Made by a program: the position numbers and the translations under genes
Notes under the pieces: model-generated
The model's input: the letters and a program-made list of their open reading frames with translations, nothing else
What the model was told of the DNA's origin: nothing
The model's database searches: none
Source of the DNA: Hypericum androsaemum
Lineage: Eukaryota > Streptophyta > Magnoliopsida > Malpighiales > Hypericaceae
Assembly (NCBI GenBank): GCA_963995505.1
Contig: OZ023181.1
Location: 5,741,487-5,805,486, forward strand
DNA length: 64,000 nucleotides
Reading direction: 5' to 3'
Shown: one piece after another, positions 47,573-59,100 of the stretch
Position numbering within the stretch: the stretch's first letter is position 1
Layout of the letters: every line of letters begins with the position of its first letter

Positions 47573-49728
47573 TTACATTTTTGAGCGAAGTGTTTTTGAC
47601 ACTGGATCATTCTCAGAGTTTGCAGTCATCGCTAGCTTCTGAAGTCTCCCCTTGGCTTTGAAGAGGATGGTGTGGACATCATCAAAATGAGGGCTTGTTG
47701 CATTTTTGGTATGATCTATCCACTGCTGCACTTTCTTGTAAGGACCAAGAATTCGAGTACGGTCCCCGTCATTCACAACCTGAATCCACCGTGAAATAAC
47801 AAATGAGATCACAAGGACATGCCGGTCAAATATGCGTAACATGTTGAGGTAAGGCTAGCGAGGAGAAAGCAAGTTAAAGATGGGACTTAAAACGGTATAT
47901 TCAATTTCTACTTGTAGAAAAATATTGGGGATGCAAGTAAATGTTTCTACTATCCAAGTATTGCTATCAGCTGACCTTCATAACTATGACAATATGTTAC
48001 ATAATGCATAATTTCTTTTCGGTTGGATATCTCTTCCCTTGGTTGCTTGCCATTTCATCTTGTCTAGGTAAGAAGGAGAACATTTCGAACGGTACGATTT
48101 CTTATACACCCCAACCTTCTCATCGACAACAACCAGTTATGCATCCGCACTACACTTATACACAAGGAGAGAAGATGCCATTCACCATAGTGTGACTTGA
48201 TCTAATTACCTCCAGTTGCATTAGTTCACAAACAAGGCTTAGATCTGCTATAGATGGTTGGTTGCCGCCAAGCAAGAATTTCCCGTTTCCTTTAAGCCAA
48301 ACAGACTCTATCTTTGACAGAGATGACATTAGCACCTTCTCTGCTTCAGCCGCTGCATTTGCATTTAAGGGCAAGCCCAGTGCAGGTGCCAGTGTAGAAT
48401 ACAAGACATATTCAGCTGAGAGACGGAAAAGAAAAGGAAGCAGAAAGTTCAGATAGCAAGTCGGGAAAGAAGGCCAAATGCATTGAACCCGAGGAAACAG
48501 CCTCTCACACTAAAAGGGCACGCATAGATAACATTAGTACACGAAAACACAATCAAACTCCATATAATCAAAGGAATACAAGCGATGTCTTGTGCCTATG
48601 AAAGACCAAGATGATACAACGGGTCTACTCGGGTAGCTCCTTCACTAGAAAATACTTGGAAGCAAAAGTAAAGCATTAACTTTTGGACTCCTAATCTGCC
48701 ATCAAGCGGACCAGCAACAAGTCTGATCCAACTAAAGAAGAAATTCTCCCCAACCATTTTCAATTACAGGATAGCCAAAGAAAGTGTAAGACACAGTAAA
48801 CGTGAATCAACCAGAAGTTCAGATACCTGCTCCTCGGCGCAAATTGGAGTGATGCCAATCCAACACCGAATGAATCTTGGCCCTCTTGGACAGATCACCT
48901 GGATGCCTAACAGATTACCCGCACAGCAACCCAGCGGCCAAATGTTCAAGCTTACGACGACCATCATAAAACACAAGAATAAATCCAAACAGCCAAGCAA
49001 ACAACAATTTTTACCAATGATCAGCAACTCCGGGAAAAGCGCAGGCCAGATAAATGAGTATCGCGTGACTGCATAAAACCATCCCACGAATCAGAAGCCA
49101 CAAGTTTCTAACTTAACCATGTTGCCAACTATGCGGAAGCAGCAGAGTTCCGCGTACCTCTCGAAGAGCTTGAATCTACCATCCACAATGGCGGGCACTT
49201 TCCTCAGAGGATTTACATCTAAAAGTAAAATCCACAGATCCAAGTTAACAAAAACAAGAGCTTCGCGGGTGGGTTCATCATCGAATTATGCACAAGGAAC
49301 CAGCAAGAAGCCGACTGCGAAAGAACATTTAGCCTAACGACATGACACGTATACAAATTCAATTCAGAGAGTAATAATTTACTTTTAATAAAATAAAATA
49401 AAAAAACCGACTAGTCATCAATCGACCCATCAAAATCCTAAACCCGGGTGTTGCAGCTAAGGAGGGAAAAGAAAGAAGAAACAAAAAACCTGCGAATTCT
49501 TTGGAAAACTGCTGGCGTTTGGACAGGTCAACCTTAATCTCCTCGAAGTCAATCTCGTTCAATCTGCCGAAGAAGGAGGGAAAAAAAAAGGAGAAGTCAC
49601 AAAACAGAAGAGGAGGGACAAGATTAGAGAGAGAGAGAGAGAGAGAGAGAGAAGCAAACCAACTTGCAGAAGAGGATCACGGCTCGTGATGGCTGGGACA
49701 TCCGATCCGCATACACCTTCAGCTTCAT
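47573..49728 (-). CDS. GSTT: theta-class glutathione transferase with C-terminal peroxisomal signal
   Basis: Seven exons on the minus strand, 49664-49728, 49490-49563, 49158-49218, 49015-49068, 48827-48906, 48210-48415 and 47573-47779, give 248 residues, normal for the class. The thioredoxin-like half has MKLKVYADRMSQPSRAV with the probable catalytic Ser11, NEIDFEEIKVDLSKRQQFS and RKVPAIVDGRFKLFE. The helical half has AKIHSVLDWHHSNLRRGA, APALGLPLNANAAAEAEKVL and GGNQPSIADLSLVCE. Theta GSTs conjugate glutathione to small electrophiles and reduce organic hydroperoxides. The C-terminus TLRSKM ends in SKM, a plant PTS1 variant, and Arabidopsis GSTT proteins are peroxisomal. The conserved Arg of SHAILRYL is Ile here (SHAILIYL). 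A GA microsatellite (about 49627-49652) sits in the first intron. Confidence 0.94.
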
Positions 49729-49887
49729 CTTTTTTGATGTCGTATCGTATGTTTATCACTTGGTTTCCGCTGTTTTCCCTTTCCTTCCTCTGGAGCAAAG
49801 ACGATGCGGATAAGGATGGATATTCGCCGCCTGAAGTTTTCCTTCTTCTAGTACGTGGTGGAGTGGAGGAGGTATAAGATTTAATTC

Positions 49888-49889
49888 TC

Positions 49890-49933
<44 letters not shown>
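49888..49933. repeat. poly-A plus (AT)n microsatellite upstream of GSTT
   Basis: A run of A followed by about 15 AT units lies roughly 160 bp upstream of the GSTT start codon, in the promoter region. Confidence 0.85.
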
Positions 49934-49935
<2 letters not shown>

Positions 49936-51686
49936 ATTTAATTCTCTCATGACAGAGAATGATTTAAAAAAAGAATATGGCTTTGAAGTTTTTGTTAAGA
50001 ATAGATTATGTATCATATAACTCGTTGACGCGAGTGAGATTGATTATCTTGGTAAGAGGTCGTAGACTTGAACGAGTAACTGATAACCAAAGCGTCAACT
50101 AATAAATATAGAGCTATACATGAGATGTAACTCTGTACTATCGAGTATTGTGATGCATATAAAGATGTCTTTTGTATGTGAATTAAGTCTCTTTTGAGTC
50201 TATTTGTCGTACATTCATGTGTCTTTGGTCCACTTCTGTGGGTTTGTTGCATTGGATGACATTATTTGTTGTTTTTCATGCCTTCTGGAGGTACTTGGAG
50301 TATAGATGGAGAGAGCTTTAGGAAGGAAGATTTGGATTAAATTTTGACTAGGATTTTAGACACGTACTTTTGGGGAAGAGCTTTCTATCTCTAAGGAGGA
50401 AGTTAGGAGCTTAGATGAAGGAGGAGGCTAGGATCAACATTGAGCTCTCTAAACCATTCTCTGTCATTTGTTGCGTGTGACATTAATGTCTTCCTTTCTA
50501 CCTTAAAAAAAAAAAGTTAAATGTCTTTCTTTCTTAGTGCATTTATTATGCATTTGATGATAAATGGGTAGTGTTGGGTGCCTTGGTGCATATAACTAGC
50601 CATGTTTTCAAATGGGTTTACTTTTCTAGAGAATGAATTACTTGGTGAGCTTAAGGCCTTTAGTTGAGTCAAAATTGTTATGAGTTAATTAGCGAGAGAG
50701 TTAATGTAGACCTAGGAACTAACTAATAGGATATAGTAAAACCTAACTAGCGAGAGTGTTGGGGGTTGCGAATGGACCAATTAACTGACTAATGAACCAC
50801 TAATTAGCGAGAGCATTAGTGGAAGAGTTAGTTATCCTTTAGTTGGTGCTTAATGTGTTGGGCTAGTGGTTTGGGACGACAACTAGTATTAGATTACAAA
50901 ACTTAATTAGGAACTAACATTGATGGGTTAATTAGCGAGAGCATGAGCCCATTACATTCAAAATACCCAGACCATCACAAGCTTCAATAACTCAAAAGAG
51001 AGCTAGTTAGGATGCTTGCATGTAAGAGGGTACCTTGTCCACTCTTTCCTTATTTGTTCTACATCTTTTGCATTGAGATTCCTTGGCTTAGTTTTGGATT
51101 TATCCCTTAAAAATAAGAAGCTTAGTTTTAGATTTAGATTCTCGGTTACCAAACCACAACACTTTTCGTTGTGAAAACGGAAAATCAAGTCTCCGGTGAG
51201 ACCATCAACGACATCACACTTTTGCTCGATTATGGATGGCACGATGATGTAGGACAATGAGCTACAAGAGGTTCTTGCTGCTAAGGCGTGGCGTCTAGCT
51301 ATTGCAACAGGTTTTTCTTAGGAGGAGGATACTTCTCATATCCTCCGGGCAATAAAGTGCGCGGTACGGCTTTTCGTTGGATTTGCCCGATGCTTGGTGT
51401 ATATAGGGTATATTTGGCATGTCCTTGGGACATTTTGGTATAGGCATTATTTTGGTGTTACCTTGAGCTTATACTCAGATAGCGTAATCGTTGTGGTTGT
51501 CTGATATGCATTATCTGGTATCTAAGGTACGACATTCTCGATACTTTAGGTGTAACCTTTCTTGGTGGACTTTCTTGGAGAATATATGAATTCACTTATA
51601 TATAAAAAAAGCTAGAATCCCATATCCGATTTCAAGAATGGGACCACAATTTCTTACTCATACGTTATTACAAGAGGATTAAAAAA

Positions 51687-52412
51687 CTCTCCTTTTAGCA
51701 TCCAAATGAACTGACTCATTTAAGCTAGAATCCCACAATATCCGATTTCATTTTGTTTATCAAGTTAGAATAATCAACCACGAGTCGATGGAAATGCTTT
51801 GTCGTTTATTTATTTTGTACTTTTCTTTCGTGTTAACCAAAGACTTGTTGGTTGGTGAGATTTCCGGCGAGTGGCTTTCTCAGGCGGCTCTTTCTTCATC
51901 TTAGTTTCCGTCGTTCTCCGGCAAGTTTCCTCCGGTTGTCTCCTAGAAGATATGTATATGTTAAATGTGTATTTTATTTTATATACGTAGAAATATATTA
52001 TAGTCCAAATTCAAACCTAGAAACAGAAGAACTTCGAGTCCCCCTTCGATCCAAAAAAAAACATACATAATGAAATAGGCAGATGTCTACCATATTGAAA
52101 CCGACATAGTTAGATGTTTATGCTTTTTCTACATATTGACCTGGACACGAGATAAAATAGTATGGTGTCTCTGAATGCCACCCAAATATATATATGTATC
52201 TATACATGTAGTATATATATATATATGTATGTATATGTATATATGTATATGTGTGTATATGTATATGTATGTATATGTGTGTATATGTATGTTGACCAAG
52301 AGCATTTACATGGACTCGTGGTTGATTATTCTAACTTCATAAACAAAATGAAATCGGATATTGTGGGATTCTGGCTTAAATGAGTCAGTTCATTTGGATG
52401 CTAAAAGGAGAC
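51687..52412. repeat. 100-bp inverted repeat pair bracketing ~530 bp
   Basis: Positions 51687-51786 and 52313-52412 are inverted copies sharing TTTTAGCATCCAAATGAACT, GACTCATTTAAG, ATATCCGATTTCATTTTG and AATCAACCACGAGTC with very few mismatches. The centre is AT-rich with a long TATATG/TATGTG microsatellite. The structure could be a MITE-type element, but no target duplication was recognised at its outer edges. Confidence 0.75.
52191..52293. repeat. compound TATATG/TGTATA microsatellite
   Basis: About 100 bp of alternating TATATG, TATGTA and TGTGTA words inside the inverted repeat pair. The reading frame through it is an artefact of the repeat. Confidence 0.85.
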
Positions 52413-52692
52413 TTTTATATTCCCTTGCAGGATTCTCGTATAAAACCAATCAGGATTCTATTAGATTATTGAATCTCAAACTTAACATGTGCGGAGCTGG
52501 ATAACCACCAACACAATATTTCATTGGTCTCGACGGCACCGAAAATGAATCAGTATTAAATGTTTGTTAAAAATAGAACACTTCTCTTATAATTACAGTA
52601 GCAGACGTGCGTACCAATCAGATCACCTACCATTAAAACGTGCAGGGTTCCCAGCCCAAAGTGATTAACTACACCCTATATCATATCAAACC

Positions 52693-52719
52693 ATGGACAA
52701 GCAACCAAGTCCCTATTGA
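52693..52719 (+). other. upstream ORF (8 codons) before the first GT47 gene
   Basis: ATG 52693 reads MDKQPSPY and stops at TGA 52717-52719, six bases before the main start at 52725. In the second GT47 copy the equivalent ATG (61682) is the true start, MDKQLKKSES. The first copy therefore has an inserted segment that turned its old start into a short uORF and supplied a new ATG. The uORF may lower translation. Confidence 0.6.
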
Positions 52720-52724
52720 GAGAA

Positions 52725-54527
52725 ATGGCAATCCCCATGGCCAAAAGGAAATCTAAGCCACTCAAAAAGTCAGAGACAAGAGAGCTTTGTTCATGTTACA
52801 CATTAGTGATGTTAGTTTTTTCAAGGATCCCAACTGCAGCTCTCATTTTGGCAGTAGTTTTCCTCTGGTCTTCTTCTACCACCATCATCTCAGGCAACAT
52901 TGTTCACGTGTGTGTGTCGTCGCGGAAGCTCAACAATCTCTACTGCCTCTCCGCGGGCACCCAGCCTCAATTCGGAATCACGATTCCGGCCACCAACAGT
53001 GCTTCTGGTAGTCCTGGCACCAGTGGCAATAGTGAAGAAAATGATGTTGGTGCTATAACAAATCTTGTCACCAAGGAACCTGTGAGCACTGGTACCAGTG
53101 GCTCCGGTGGTGGTGCGGGCGAGATGAAGAATATTGTTCATGTTGCCAGTGCTGCAACCGATAAAAAAGAAACTGTTGATGAGGATGGTCAGAGCTCAAG
53201 TGGAGTAGTCCAAGAGGTGATTGATGATGTAAAGGAAGGACAATATTCGGGCCAAGGCGACAGGGCTAGCCAAGAAATGGTTGAGGAGAGTTTGCAAGCG
53301 ACGAAAGTAGTAAAGGAGCAAATACAACTGCACCGGTCATGGGCAACCAATGAGAATCATGTGGCTTGTGAAAGGCGAGGAATATATGTCTATGATCTGC
53401 CAGCCAAGTACAACAAGGACCTGGTGGGCCAATGCAGAGACATGATACCTTGGGTGGACTTTTGCAAGTATCTAGAGAACGAGGCATTGGGAGAGAACAT
53501 ACCTGAGCTTGGGAAGAGCTGGTACAAGACTCACCAATATGCTCTTGAGCCAATATTTCATGCTAGGATTCTGAAGCATCCTTGCCGGGTGTACGAAGAA
53601 AACCAGGCGAAGCTCTTTTACGTCCCGTACTACGGAGGTCTGGACATACTCAGATGGCATTTCAAGAATGTATCTGGCGATGTTAAAGACGCTTTAGGGT
53701 TGGACCTCATGAAGTGGCTCACCTCAAGAAAGACATGGATTGAGAATTCTGGTAAGGACCATGTGTTTGTATTGGGAAAGGTCTCATGGGATTTTAGGAG
53801 AAGATCTGATTCTCCATGGGGCACCAGATTTCTAAAGCTTGAGAAAATGCAGAACCCAGTAAAGCTCCTGATTGAAAGACAGCCATGGGAAGTTAATGAT
53901 GTTGGGATCCCTCATCCTACCAACTTTCACCCCCATTCAGATGACGATATCATTGATTGGCAGCTAAAAATTATACGGGCACCACGAAAGAAGCTAGTGA
54001 GTTTTGCCGGAGCAGCAAGGCCTGATCAACCAGAGAGCATTAGGTCAGTAATTATCAAACAATGCAATCTTGCAAATAATAGCGAATGCCAGCTATTGGA
54101 TTGCAGTACGGGCAGATGTGATCAACCTGATGCAATCATCCAAATGTTCGTGGGGTCTGAATTCTGCTTGCAGCCTCCTGGTGATAGTCCAACAAGAAAA
54201 TCAGTCTTCGATTCGCTTGTTTCGGGTTGCATACCAGTACTTTTTGATCCTTTTACAGCTTACTATCAGTATCCATGGCATTTGCCAGAAGATCATACTA
54301 AGTATTCAGTTTTCATAGACCAAGAAGAGATGAAGCAAGGTAAGGTGAATCTGATGGAGAGACTGATGAATATATCAGGACGGGAAAGAGAGAATATGAG
54401 GAGGTATATAGTGTACGAACTGTTACCTGGCTTGGTCTATGGAGATTTAAGTTCCCAGCTTGGAAAGTTTTCTGACGCCTTCACCATAACAGTAAATAAC
54501 TTGCTTGAAAGAGCAAACAAATTGTAA
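52725..54527 (+). CDS. GT47 exostosin-family glycosyltransferase, MUR3-like (xyloglucan galactosyltransferase clade)
   Basis: A single 600-codon exon starting at ATG 52725; a frame could be drawn from TTG 52716, but that is not a plant start. It is a type II Golgi membrane protein: a basic cytosolic tail, a transmembrane helix (IPTAALILAVVFLWSS, about 37-55), a Ser/Gly/acidic stem to about residue 200, and then the GT47 domain. Family landmarks are GIYVYDLPAKYNKDLV, AKLFYVPYYGGLDILRW, DHVFVLGKVSWDFRR, DVGIPHPTNFHPHSDDD, KLVSFAGAARPDQPESIR, EFCLQPPGDSPTRKSVFDSL and SGCIPVLFDPFTAYYQYPWH. MUR3-like enzymes add galactose (some clades other sugars) to xyloglucan side chains; the donor and acceptor here are not decided by sequence. 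It has a nearby tandem copy at 61682. Confidence 0.92.
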   Translation: MAIPMAKRKSKPLKKSETRELCSCYTLVMLVFSRIPTAALILAVVFLWSSSTTIISGNIVHVCVSSRKLNNLYCLSAGTQPQFGITIPATNSASGSPGTSGNSEENDVGAITNLVTKEPVSTGTSGSGGGAGEMKNIVHVASAATDKKETVDEDGQSSSGVVQEVIDDVKEGQYSGQGDRASQEMVEESLQATKVVKEQIQLHRSWATNENHVACERRGIYVYDLPAKYNKDLVGQCRDMIPWVDFCKYLENEALGENIPELGKSWYKTHQYALEPIFHARILKHPCRVYEENQAKLFYVPYYGGLDILRWHFKNVSGDVKDALGLDLMKWLTSRKTWIENSGKDHVFVLGKVSWDFRRRSDSPWGTRFLKLEKMQNPVKLLIERQPWEVNDVGIPHPTNFHPHSDDDIIDWQLKIIRAPRKKLVSFAGAARPDQPESIRSVIIKQCNLANNSECQLLDCSTGRCDQPDAIIQMFVGSEFCLQPPGDSPTRKSVFDSLVSGCIPVLFDPFTAYYQYPWHLPEDHTKYSVFIDQEEMKQGKVNLMERLMNISGRERENMRRYIVYELLPGLVYGDLSSQLGKFSDAFTITVNNLLERANKL

Positions 54528-55763
54528 CTGTTTACTACCCTTAAAAAAAATTGTAACTGTTTACAATACAGTAGATATTTGATCACAACATGCAGATTTG
54601 AGATTTTGTTACCGCTTTTTTTTTCTTTTTTTTTTCATTCATCTTATCAATTTCCATCCCGTTTATGTAGTCTATAGATGGTGGAGCAAGTAGAATGTTT
54701 GACTATGCAAATTTTACCTATCATATAATCAGTGAGCAAGACATGAAAGTTTGACTTGCAAGATGTTTTTGTTAGAAAGAGTTGCTGCAAAATTCAAGTT
54801 GAGAACCAAAAACCAACTTTTGCACAGGGCTACACAATTAGGATAATGCATCTTTGGCTCCTTAATTTGTTGTCATGGAATAATCACACTTGAGATGTAA
54901 GAACACCTCAAAAAAATGGCATTCACATATACCTTGATGGAAAACAATCATAATGTCCCCTCTCCATTTGTCCTTTTTCCGCATAGGTCATCAGTTTCTA
55001 CCACGGAAATGGGTCAGTCAGCCTACCAAAGTCAATGCATGCAATGGGACTCGTAGTGATAAGAATCAACCAACAGCAATACAGAAACAGTTATTCATAT
55101 AACACAAAGGGGGCACTGCAATATGTAGCGTTGAAAGGCTTAGTAGGAAATGAAGCCTGACAGAGGTCTAGGGTTCAGTCTCTAGCAGGTGTAAATTTTA
55201 CGCATACAAAAAAAATGTAGCATTGAAGGGAAAATAATTACCGATGGCCAAAATTTAGAAGGCAATTCCCGCTTTACGCATCAGGAAGTTTATCATATTC
55301 CTTTCAGGTGTCAATGGTAAGTCTAGGAATTTCCATATCCTACCCAAGACCTTAAGGCAATGAGTAAGTGGATCTTCCACACTTATAAACAAGCTCATCC
55401 CACTTGCCACTTCCGATGTAAGATTCTCTCCAACAGTAAGGACTAACAAGAGATCTGAACTGAAGTAAATTAATTTTTAAAGCAATGATTGTATAAACTT
55501 GTCTAAGCAAATAAACCCAGAAGTTCTTCAGTAGCCTACAATGCACACACAGAAAACATTGTTCAATCTGCAGAGTTCTGCATAATTTAATCCAAATGAT
55601 CATTGCACTCACATAACCAGTATACCTACAATTTGCAAGCATCAATTCAGCAAAAAAATCAAATGACTATACTAATACAACTGTGTATAGAGAACAGGAC
55701 AAAACAAAGGCACACTATGGCACACATGTAGATCATCAAAAGCAAATTACATGGAAATTTAGT
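54528..55763. other. 3' flank of the first GT47 gene, part of the duplicated block
   Basis: Sequence to about 55055 matches 63460-64000 (shared phrases CACAACATGCAGA, AACCAACTTTTGCACA, GCATCTTTGG, GCCTACCAAAGTCA), so the duplication extends past the coding region. The rest, 55060-55760, includes the presumed 3' UTR of the BLOS1 remnant and has no other gene. Confidence 0.65.
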
Positions 55764-55911
55764 TCAGTCTTGGTAGATATTGCAGATTGCTGCATTGATG
55801 CTCTTACAATCAAACTCCATAATCTTCATCCAGCTATCAAAGTCTCCAATGTCCTATCCAAACAAGGCATTTCATGTCACTTCAAACCATACGTTTGGAG
55901 CTTTCTACAAC

Positions 55912-56158
55912 TGTAAAGAATACTGTTTTTCCTTGATCAGATTTTCTGTACAGATCGTTTACATATATAGGCTGTAGTATAATCTTGACATTTACTACAA
56001 TTGATTACAGAAATTCAAATGAGAGCGGAGATCATGGAGCCGTTGCAATCCTCTGCTGTTATTGTGGGATCAAGGCAGATTTGGTAGCAGCAATTTCGGA
56101 CAGCAGATATGGGAGGATTTGGCAGTTGTTACGCGCAGCAGATAAGGTAACTCTTTTA
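55912..56158 (-). repeat. copia 3' LTR
   Basis: 247 bp, differing from the 5' LTR at 56126 (T against C) and 56133 (G against A). In element orientation it begins TAAAAG directly after the polypurine tract and ends CTTTACA. The LTR start is therefore TA rather than the usual TG. Confidence 0.95.
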
Positions 56159-59100
56159 CTCCCCCGCAAGCGAATGGTCGGAGATCATGAGCTTGGATCT
56201 GAGTTCTTGGAAACGAACGCGGGGCAGCGGCTTAGTGAGGATGTCGGCCACTTGATCACGACCTGATATGTAGTGCACAATCAGCTGTCCTGCTTGAACA
56301 AGCTCGCGCACAAAATGGAAGTCTATCTCCATGTGCTTTGAGCGGGCATGAAACACTGGATTCGCCGATAAATATGTCGCTCCAAGATTGTCACACCAAA
56401 GTACTGGCGGTGAGGAACAAGGTAGTCCAATTTCTTTCAGCAGTGAGTGTATCCACATAATCTCGGATGCAACAGTTGCGAGTGCTCGGTATTCGGCTTC
56501 GGTAGAGGACCTTGAAACTGACCGTTGTTTCTTCGAGGCCCAAGAGATGAGATTAGGCCCTAAATATACTCCATAGCCAGTGGTAGATCGCCGGTCGTCA
56601 ACACAACTGGCCCAGTCCGCGTCACTGTAACCAGCCAGCAAATGCGACTTGGATGAGCGGAGTAGGAGGCTGTAGTTGTGTGTGCCCTGCAAGTAGCGCA
56701 AAATGCGCTTGACGGAGCTCCATTTCTCTAGCGTTGGGCTATGCATATAGCGTGATGCTCGGCTTACAGCAAATGCTATCTCCGGTCCGGTGACGCCAAG
56801 GTATTGCAAGCTTCCGACAACTTGGCGATAAAGCTCATCATCACATTCCTTGTCATTTAGAGATGGTGTTTCAGAAACTGCAGCAGGGGTAGCCAAGGCA
56901 TTGCAGCTGCCCATTTTTGCTTTTTCCAGTATTTCTCCAATGTATTTTGATTGGGACAGGAACAAGCCTTGCTTGGAACGAATTGTTTCAATACCAAGAA
57001 AATATGACAGGAGCCCGAGATCTTTAACTGCAAATCTTTGTTCTAAAAATTTGAGTAGTTGTGTGATAGTTACCATATCATCGCCAGTGACAAGAATGTC
57101 GTCGACATACACCAGGACAAAAAGATGTAGTGGCCTGCGGTTGAAATAGAATAGGGAGTGGTCTGTTTTTGAGCCCCGAAATCCAAACTCGTATAGGGCT
57201 GCTCGTAGGCAATGGAACCAGGCCCGAGGAGCTTGTTTTAGTCCGTATAAGGACTTGCGAAGCTTGCAAACATAATCTGGATACTGAGGATGAGCGAAGC
57301 CCGGTGGTTGGACTATATAGACGGCCTCTGAGAGCTGGCCGTGGAGAAAGGCATTTGAAATGTCCAGTTGTCGAACAGGCCACCCTTTGGAGACGGATAT
57401 CGCGAGCAATAAACAAACGGTTGCCGGCTTCACTACCGGGCTGAACGTCTCTTGATAGTCGACGCCGGGCCGCTGTTGAAAGCCTTTGGCCACTAACCGC
57501 GCTTTGTAGCGGGATATGGTGCCGTCGGCATGATACTTCACCCGAAAGACCCATTTATTGCCGAGTAGATTTGACGCAGCAGCTCTTGGGACAAGAATCC
57601 ATGTCTCGTTCTTTAGCAGGGCGTTAAACTCTTCGATCATTGCGGCACGCCAATTTGGATTTTTGCTGGCTTGAGAAAAATATGTCGGGACAACGGACTT
57701 GGGAGTAGCAGCAACTAGGGCTTTCGGTGTACTCTTTTGGGACCGAGTGGTCATCGGATGGGTCCGTTTGGTGGCTGCCGGAAGAGCTGCTGTCGGAGGC
57801 ACCGCAGGGGGCGGAGCTGGCGCTGGTAGGGCTGCCGAGACCGTTGGGTTGGTGGTCTTTGGTCGTCGGGAATAGACCAGGAGGCCGAGTTCAGCTTGTG
57901 TGGGCTCAGGTCGTTGAGAGCTCTCCCCCGTGCTGGATTGGGGTTCTTGGGCCGAGAGAGGAGTAGGCCGCGGTGCAGCTGGAAGCACGATTGGGCCCGA
58001 GCCCATTTGAGGTGTCTCAGTCGGTCCGTTTGGAGAGGCAGGTGGGCATGGTGAAGGCTCATTTAAGGGCCCGTTTGGACCTGGCTGTAGCCCATCTGAG
58101 TTGTTAGGGCCTGTAATGATATCTGGCCCGATAAGAAGACTGTCGGGGTTCTCATGTGGGTTCGACTTGTTGGCGCGACCACCAGTGTACCTCGGATCTG
58201 TAAAAGGGAAGGTAGACTCGTCAAATAGTACATGGCGGGAGACAACAATTTTATTAGTGGAAAGCTCTAGACAACAATAACCCTTATGATTTCGACTATA
58301 TCCCAAAAATGCGCACGGAGCTGATCGAGGATCGAGTTTATGTTTTGTGGTAGGACGCATCCAAGGGTAACAAAGGCAACCGATAATACGTAGGTTGGAT
58401 AATGTAGGTGATTCCCCAAATAGTTTCAGGTAGGGTGCAGTATGGTCTAGGAGTGGGGTAGGTGTCCGGTTAATTAGGTAGGCAGCTGAGTCAAATATGA
58501 GGGACCAGTAACGTATGGGAATTGAGGCATGGTGGAGGATGCTTCGACTGGTTTCAACTATGTGACGGTGCTTGCGTTCTGCACACCCGTTTTGTTCAGG
58601 GGTATAGGGGCAAGATATTCGGTGGGTAATGCCATTTTGGTGGAGATATTTATGTAGTGCTTGGTATTCGCCCCCCCAGTCGGATTGGAAAATTTTGATT
58701 GGTCGTTCGAAATATTTTTCCACCTGTGTACGGAAAAGGATAAATGCGTCAAGTAGCTCGGATTTGCGCTTAAGGAAATATAGCCAGACATACTTCGAGA
58801 AATGGTCATAAAATACGACATAATAACTGTAGCCATCGAAAGACGGAACATGTGAAGGACCCCACACATCGCTACAAACAAGCTCTAGAGGGCACGACGC
58901 ATAAAAACTAGACTCTGAGAAAGGCAGCTTGTGCATCTTCCCGACACTGCATCCATGACAAAGATTAGTGGATGTTTTATTAGAAAAACTAATAGACTCA
59001 TGACGTAAGGCATTTTTGACAGCTTGGAAGTTGGCATGTCCAAGTCGTTGATGCCAGGTAAAAAGAGACGGAGACGCGGACATGACATAGGCACGAGGAG

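Larger units (their letters stand above)
49729..52690. other. intergenic region with microsatellites and an inverted repeat
   Basis: No gene is supported. The segment 50280-51600 contains short repeated phrases (TTAATTAGCGAGAG occurs several times around 50690-50940) suggesting local tandem or dispersed duplication. Frames at 50013-50252 and 51003-51257 lack domain features. Confidence 0.5.

Noticed and set aside
52162..52383. 73-codon Tyr/Val-rich frame
   Set aside because: It is a translation of the TATATG microsatellite.
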